From Natronospira elongata (lineage in GTDB: Bacteria; Pseudomonadota; Gammaproteobacteria; Natronospirales; Natronospiraceae), in assembly GCF_034931365.1 (NCBI RefSeq), contig NZ_JAYGII010000007.1, forward strand, positions 1 to 64,000: a stretch of 64,000 bases of DNA, given 5' to 3'. The notes beneath the pieces were generated by a model that worked only from the letters and a program-made list of their open reading frames with translations, searched no databases and was not told the origin of the DNA. Positions 61,677-64,000 of the stretch are shown one piece after another (position 1 is the stretch's first letter; every line of letters starts with the position of its first letter). A program made the translations under genes and the position numbers.

Positions 61677-62390
61677 CTAGCGCTCCAGCTCCGGCCACTC
61701 AAAACTTTCCTCGATCTGGCTGCGATTGCGCCCTCGCGGGCTGACGGTCACTGAAACCTGTTCCGGCTCAAAGCCCTCCGGGAGACGCAGGCGACCGTCA
61801 AATCCCTGAAAGTAGCGGAAGGAAAAGGCCAGATTGTCGTGATCCCCCAGCTCCGAAACATCCAGGCTGAGCGACTCGTCATCCTGCCTTCCCTCCACCG
61901 CCAGCCTGATCTCACCCTCCACCCGACGGTCATGGGTCATGGCCTGGATGAGCATCAGTGTAAAGCGGTACTCGCCGTCTTCCCGTCCTGGTGAAATACT
62001 GAACTCCTGGATCTGGAGACCACTCTGCCCGTCCTCGGGTGAAACGATCCCGCGGTAGAAGGCCAGCTCTTCCTCCAGGCCCTGAATCTCGTCCTGCAGT
62101 GACAAGAGGTCCTGTCTCAGGTTCTCCCGGGCGGCCTGATTCACTTCCTGAGCCCGCTCCAGGACCGCGAGGCGATCGCGCAAACGAGTCTCAAGTTGTT
62201 CCGCCTGTTCCAACTGAGACTGCATGGCCTCCCTTTCGGCTCGCGCTTCCGTCTGAAAATACCCCCCATCGGTCAAGCCACGCTGGTAGGCATAGATGAC
62301 CGCCGTGATTGCCAGCAGCAGAAGAATGGCGATGGTGATTCGATAACGCCAGGGCCGGTAGGCTTTGACCACGAGACTATGGGTTGTCAT
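61677..62390 (-). CDS. DUF6776-type membrane-anchored coiled-coil protein
   Basis: This 237-residue protein of unknown function has an N-terminal membrane anchor (about 18-36, ITIAILLLLAITAVIYAY), a long coiled coil (about 48-112), and a C-terminal beta-rich domain (about 125-230). The layout recalls the DUF6776 proteins found before bactofilin-erpA in Pseudomonas-like genomes. A role at the envelope with the bactofilin is plausible but not shown. Confidence 0.75.
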   Translation of the reverse strand: MTTHSLVVKAYRPWRYRITIAILLLLAITAVIYAYQRGLTDGGYFQTEARAEREAMQSQLEQAEQLETRLRDRLAVLERAQEVNQAARENLRQDLLSLQDEIQGLEEELAFYRGIVSPEDGQSGLQIQEFSISPGREDGEYRFTLMLIQAMTHDRRVEGEIRLAVEGRQDDESLSLDVSELGDHDNLAFSFRYFQGFDGRLRLPEGFEPEQVSVTVSPRGRNRSQIEESFEWPELER

Positions 62391-62499
62391 GCCTTGCTTG
62401 ACCTCGGATGGGAAGGGTAATACCTGCCAACCTTTGCTATCTTACGGAGACTGGCGGTTGCCGAAAAGCATAGAATTCGCTTGTCCGGGGAAGTTGTAA

Positions 62500-62913
62500 A
62501 TGCTGACACTGAAAGCCTTTCACATAATCTTCATGGTGACCTGGTTCGCCGGCCTCTTCTATCTGCCTCGGCTATACATCTATCACCGGGCGGCCGAGGA
62601 TCCCGTTTCCCGGGATCGATTTCAGATCATGGAACACCGGCTCTGGGTCATCATGACCATCGGCGCGGCACTGACACTGGCCAGTGGCCTGTGGCTCATC
62701 GCCATGGCCTGGTGGCCCATGCCGGGCTGGCTGCACGCCAAGCTGGCTCTGGTGGCGGCACTGTTCGCCTATCACTTCTACTGCCTGCGGCTAAACCGCC
62801 TGTTCCGGGTCGACCGCATGCCCCACTCGGATCGCTTCCTGCGCATCTTCAACGAGCTACCGGCATTGGCCCTGGTGGCCATTGTCCTGCTGGCGGTACT
62901 CAAGCCCTTCTAG
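62500..62913 (+). CDS. hemJ: Protoporphyrinogen IX oxidase HemJ
   Basis: HemJ oxidises protoporphyrinogen IX in the inner membrane, a late step of heme synthesis. The 137-residue product has four membrane spans and the family signature LKAFHIIFMVTWFAGLFYLPR (residues 4-24), with the conserved histidine near residue 8. It is divergent from the DUF6776-type gene and lies next to heme-binding bacterioferritin. Confidence 0.94.
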   Translation: MLTLKAFHIIFMVTWFAGLFYLPRLYIYHRAAEDPVSRDRFQIMEHRLWVIMTIGAALTLASGLWLIAMAWWPMPGWLHAKLALVAALFAYHFYCLRLNRLFRVDRMPHSDRFLRIFNELPALALVAIVLLAVLKPF

Positions 62914-62920
62914 CTGGCCT

Positions 62921-63391
62921 CTAGCCAGCAGTCTGGGACTGGATGTAGTTTTCCAGGCCCATCTTGTCGATCAGGCCCAGTTCGGTCTCGAGAAAATCCA
63001 CATGCTCTTCCTCGTCCCGCAGGATGCTCACAAAGAGATCCCGGGAGACGTAATCGCCAACGGATTCAGCATGGGTGATGGCGGCCTTGAGGTCCGTGTG
63101 CCCCGAAAGCTCCAGCTTCAGATCACATTCCAGCACTTCCTTGACGTCCTCACCCACCATAAGCTTATCCAGATCCTGGAGATTGGGCAGGCCCTCAAGG
63201 AACAGAATCCTCTCGATCAGGGCATCGGCGTGCTTCATCTCATCGATGGATTCCTCGTATTCCTTTTTTCCGAGCCGTTCCATGCCCCAGCTCTGCAGCA
63301 TGCGGGCGTGGAGGAAATACTGGTTGATCGCGGTCAGCTCATTTTTGAGGATACGGTTGAGGTGCTGGATGATGCTGCTGTGGCCTTTCAT
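62921..63391 (-). CDS. bfr: Bacterioferritin
   Basis: Bfr forms a 24-mer that stores iron and binds heme between subunits. The 156-residue product has the ferroxidase glutamates and histidines (Glu18, Glu51 and the ESIDEMKHAD segment) and the heme ligand Met52. The C-terminal LRDEEEHVDFLETEL completes the di-iron site. It lies 7 bp from the convergent hemJ end. Bfd, which releases its iron, is encoded upstream. Confidence 0.96.
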   Translation of the reverse strand: MKGHSSIIQHLNRILKNELTAINQYFLHARMLQSWGMERLGKKEYEESIDEMKHADALIERILFLEGLPNLQDLDKLMVGEDVKEVLECDLKLELSGHTDLKAAITHAESVGDYVSRDLFVSILRDEEEHVDFLETELGLIDKMGLENYIQSQTAG

Positions 63392-63530
63392 TGCCTTCTC
63401 CCGCTGAGAATGGGTTCATCCGTGGGAACGTCTGACCTCGGGAGTCTATAGCAGTTCGACGCGGGGGCGGAAGTGGCAACAGAAACGGAAGAGCAATTAA
63501 CCGGTCTCAGGGACGATTCCGGGATCGATA

Positions 63531-63734
63531 TCAGGCGGCAACGGCTTCCAGAAGGCTGTGCTTGCCCAATTGGCGCAGGCGGCTGACGAGCTGCTCACGC
63601 ACGGCCTCTTCACAGGTACCGCAGGCGGTGGCCACGCCGAGACGGTCCATCAGGCACGGCAGACTGTGGGCGCCCTCATCGATGGCGGCCAGAATGGCCC
63701 GGTCAGAGACCGCGTTACAGACACACACGTACAT
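63531..63734 (-). CDS. bfd: Bacterioferritin-associated ferredoxin
   Basis: Bfd is a [2Fe-2S] protein that reduces bacterioferritin to mobilise iron under scarcity. I chose the ATG at 63734 (MYVCVCNAVSDRAI, 67 residues), with AGGAGGT six bases upstream. Cluster cysteines are Cys4, Cys6, Cys38 and Cys41 (the last two in CGTC). It lies 139 bp before bfr, and a Fur box precedes it. Confidence 0.95.
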   Translation of the reverse strand: MYVCVCNAVSDRAILAAIDEGAHSLPCLMDRLGVATACGTCEEAVREQLVSRLRQLGKHSLLEAVAA

Positions 63735-63762
63735 GGCGCACCTCCTGCAATTGACAATCACA

Positions 63763-63791
63763 GCTTAAATGCAAATGAGAATGATTGTCAA
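63763..63791 (-). promoter_or_regulatory. Fur box and promoter of bfd
   Basis: A 7-1-7 inverted repeat TGAGAATGATTGTCA (63776-63790; 6 of 7 positions symmetrical) matches the Fur box core. It overlaps a minus-strand TTGACA (63786-63791) that fits as the bfd -35 box; the -10 (TAAGCT near 63763) is weak. Iron repression of bfd is well known in other bacteria. Confidence 0.75.
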
Positions 63792-63883
63792 TAACGAGCA
63801 AACAACAACTCGCCGGCCCTCGGGAACGGGAAAAGAGGCGCCTCCATGCACCCCTGGCTCCCCTCCCCCAATCCACAGGGATT

Positions 63884-64000
63884 TCAGAATTCGAGGCGCA
63901 TCCCGGCCCATGCCGTGCGGGGCAGACCGACCCGGGCACCCGCCGGACTGCGGGCGGAGACATAGGTCTCGTCGAACAGGTTTTCCACGCTGGCAAAGGC
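63884..64000 (-). CDS. TonB-dependent receptor, C-terminal end (partial)
   Basis: The frame is open from the window edge to the TGA at 63884-63886, giving 39 codons. It contains VENLFDETYVSA near its start and GLPRTAWAGMRLEF at its end. NLFD...Y and a final aromatic residue preceded by G.RL are the hallmark of outer-membrane TonB-dependent receptors. The gene runs off the window, so the ligand (siderophore, heme or other) cannot be told. It lies upstream of bfd, in an iron-linked context. Confidence 0.85.
   Translation of the reverse strand, partial: AFASVENLFDETYVSARSPAGARVGLPRTAWAGMRLEF

Overview
The window is a chromosomal segment of a halophilic, probably haloalkaliphilic, gammaproteobacterium. 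Three things suggest this: the r-protein/RNA polymerase gene order (thrU-tyrU-glyT-thrT-tufB, trpT, secE-nusG, rplKAJL-rpoBC, str, S10, spc and alpha operons), a complete ectoine/5-hydroxyectoine cluster, and companion genes usual in Gammaproteobacteria (erpA, a bactofilin and a DUF6776-type protein next to hemJ; plsY-birA-coaX-SPOR). An Ectothiorhodospiraceae-like relative is my inference. No mobile element, phage or CRISPR array is visible.

Region 1 (1-32.5 kb, all minus strand) is one continuous block of translation and transcription genes. In transcription order it runs from four tRNAs (Thr-Tyr-Gly-Thr), tufB, tRNA-Trp, secE, nusG, rplK, rplA, rplJ, rplL, rpoB and rpoC to the str group (rpsL-rpsG-fusA-tufA-rpsJ), the S10 group starting at rplC, the spc group (rplN to rpmJ) and the alpha group (rpsM to rplQ), which closes with a strong terminator. 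Notable details are two tuf copies that differ in start codon (GTG and ATG), a structured 204-bp gap between rpsJ and rplC, and a str promoter whose -35 box overlaps the rpoC stop codon.

Region 2 (32.5-35.6 kb, minus) holds plsY-birA-coaX and a SPOR-type membrane protein, closely packed. Region 3 (35.7-41.2 kb, plus) is the osmolyte cluster ectR-ask-ectA-ectB-ectC-ectD, making ectoine and hydroxyectoine from aspartate. Its MarR-type regulator has a perfect 14-bp palindrome in the spacer of a near-consensus promoter. Region 4 (41.4-46.8 kb) has a lipid kinase, an arginine-dihydrolase-like (ArgZ-type) enzyme, a secreted subtilisin-like protease with an Asp/Gly-rich tract, a hotdog thioesterase and a CtlX-type hydrolase: two guanidino/ureido-modifying enzymes within about 4.5 kb.

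Region 5 (46.9-52.9 kb, minus) is a complete rRNA operon (16S, tRNA-Ile, tRNA-Ala, 23S, 5S) with three tandem promoters, boxA sites, long RNase III processing stems and a duplicated 5S tail/terminator module. Region 6 (52.9-64 kb) has tyrS; an M23 peptidase and anmK (cell wall turnover and recycling); convergent ppk and ppx (polyphosphate); erpA, a bactofilin and a DUF6776-type protein; hemJ; and an iron group (bfr, bfd with a Fur box, and the 3' end of a TonB-dependent receptor).

Most of the window is conserved housekeeping sequence. I found no convincing wholly new system. The points most worth a second look are the ect operator, the ArgZ-like and CtlX-like pair, the rpsJ/rplC junction and the rrn terminator duplication.
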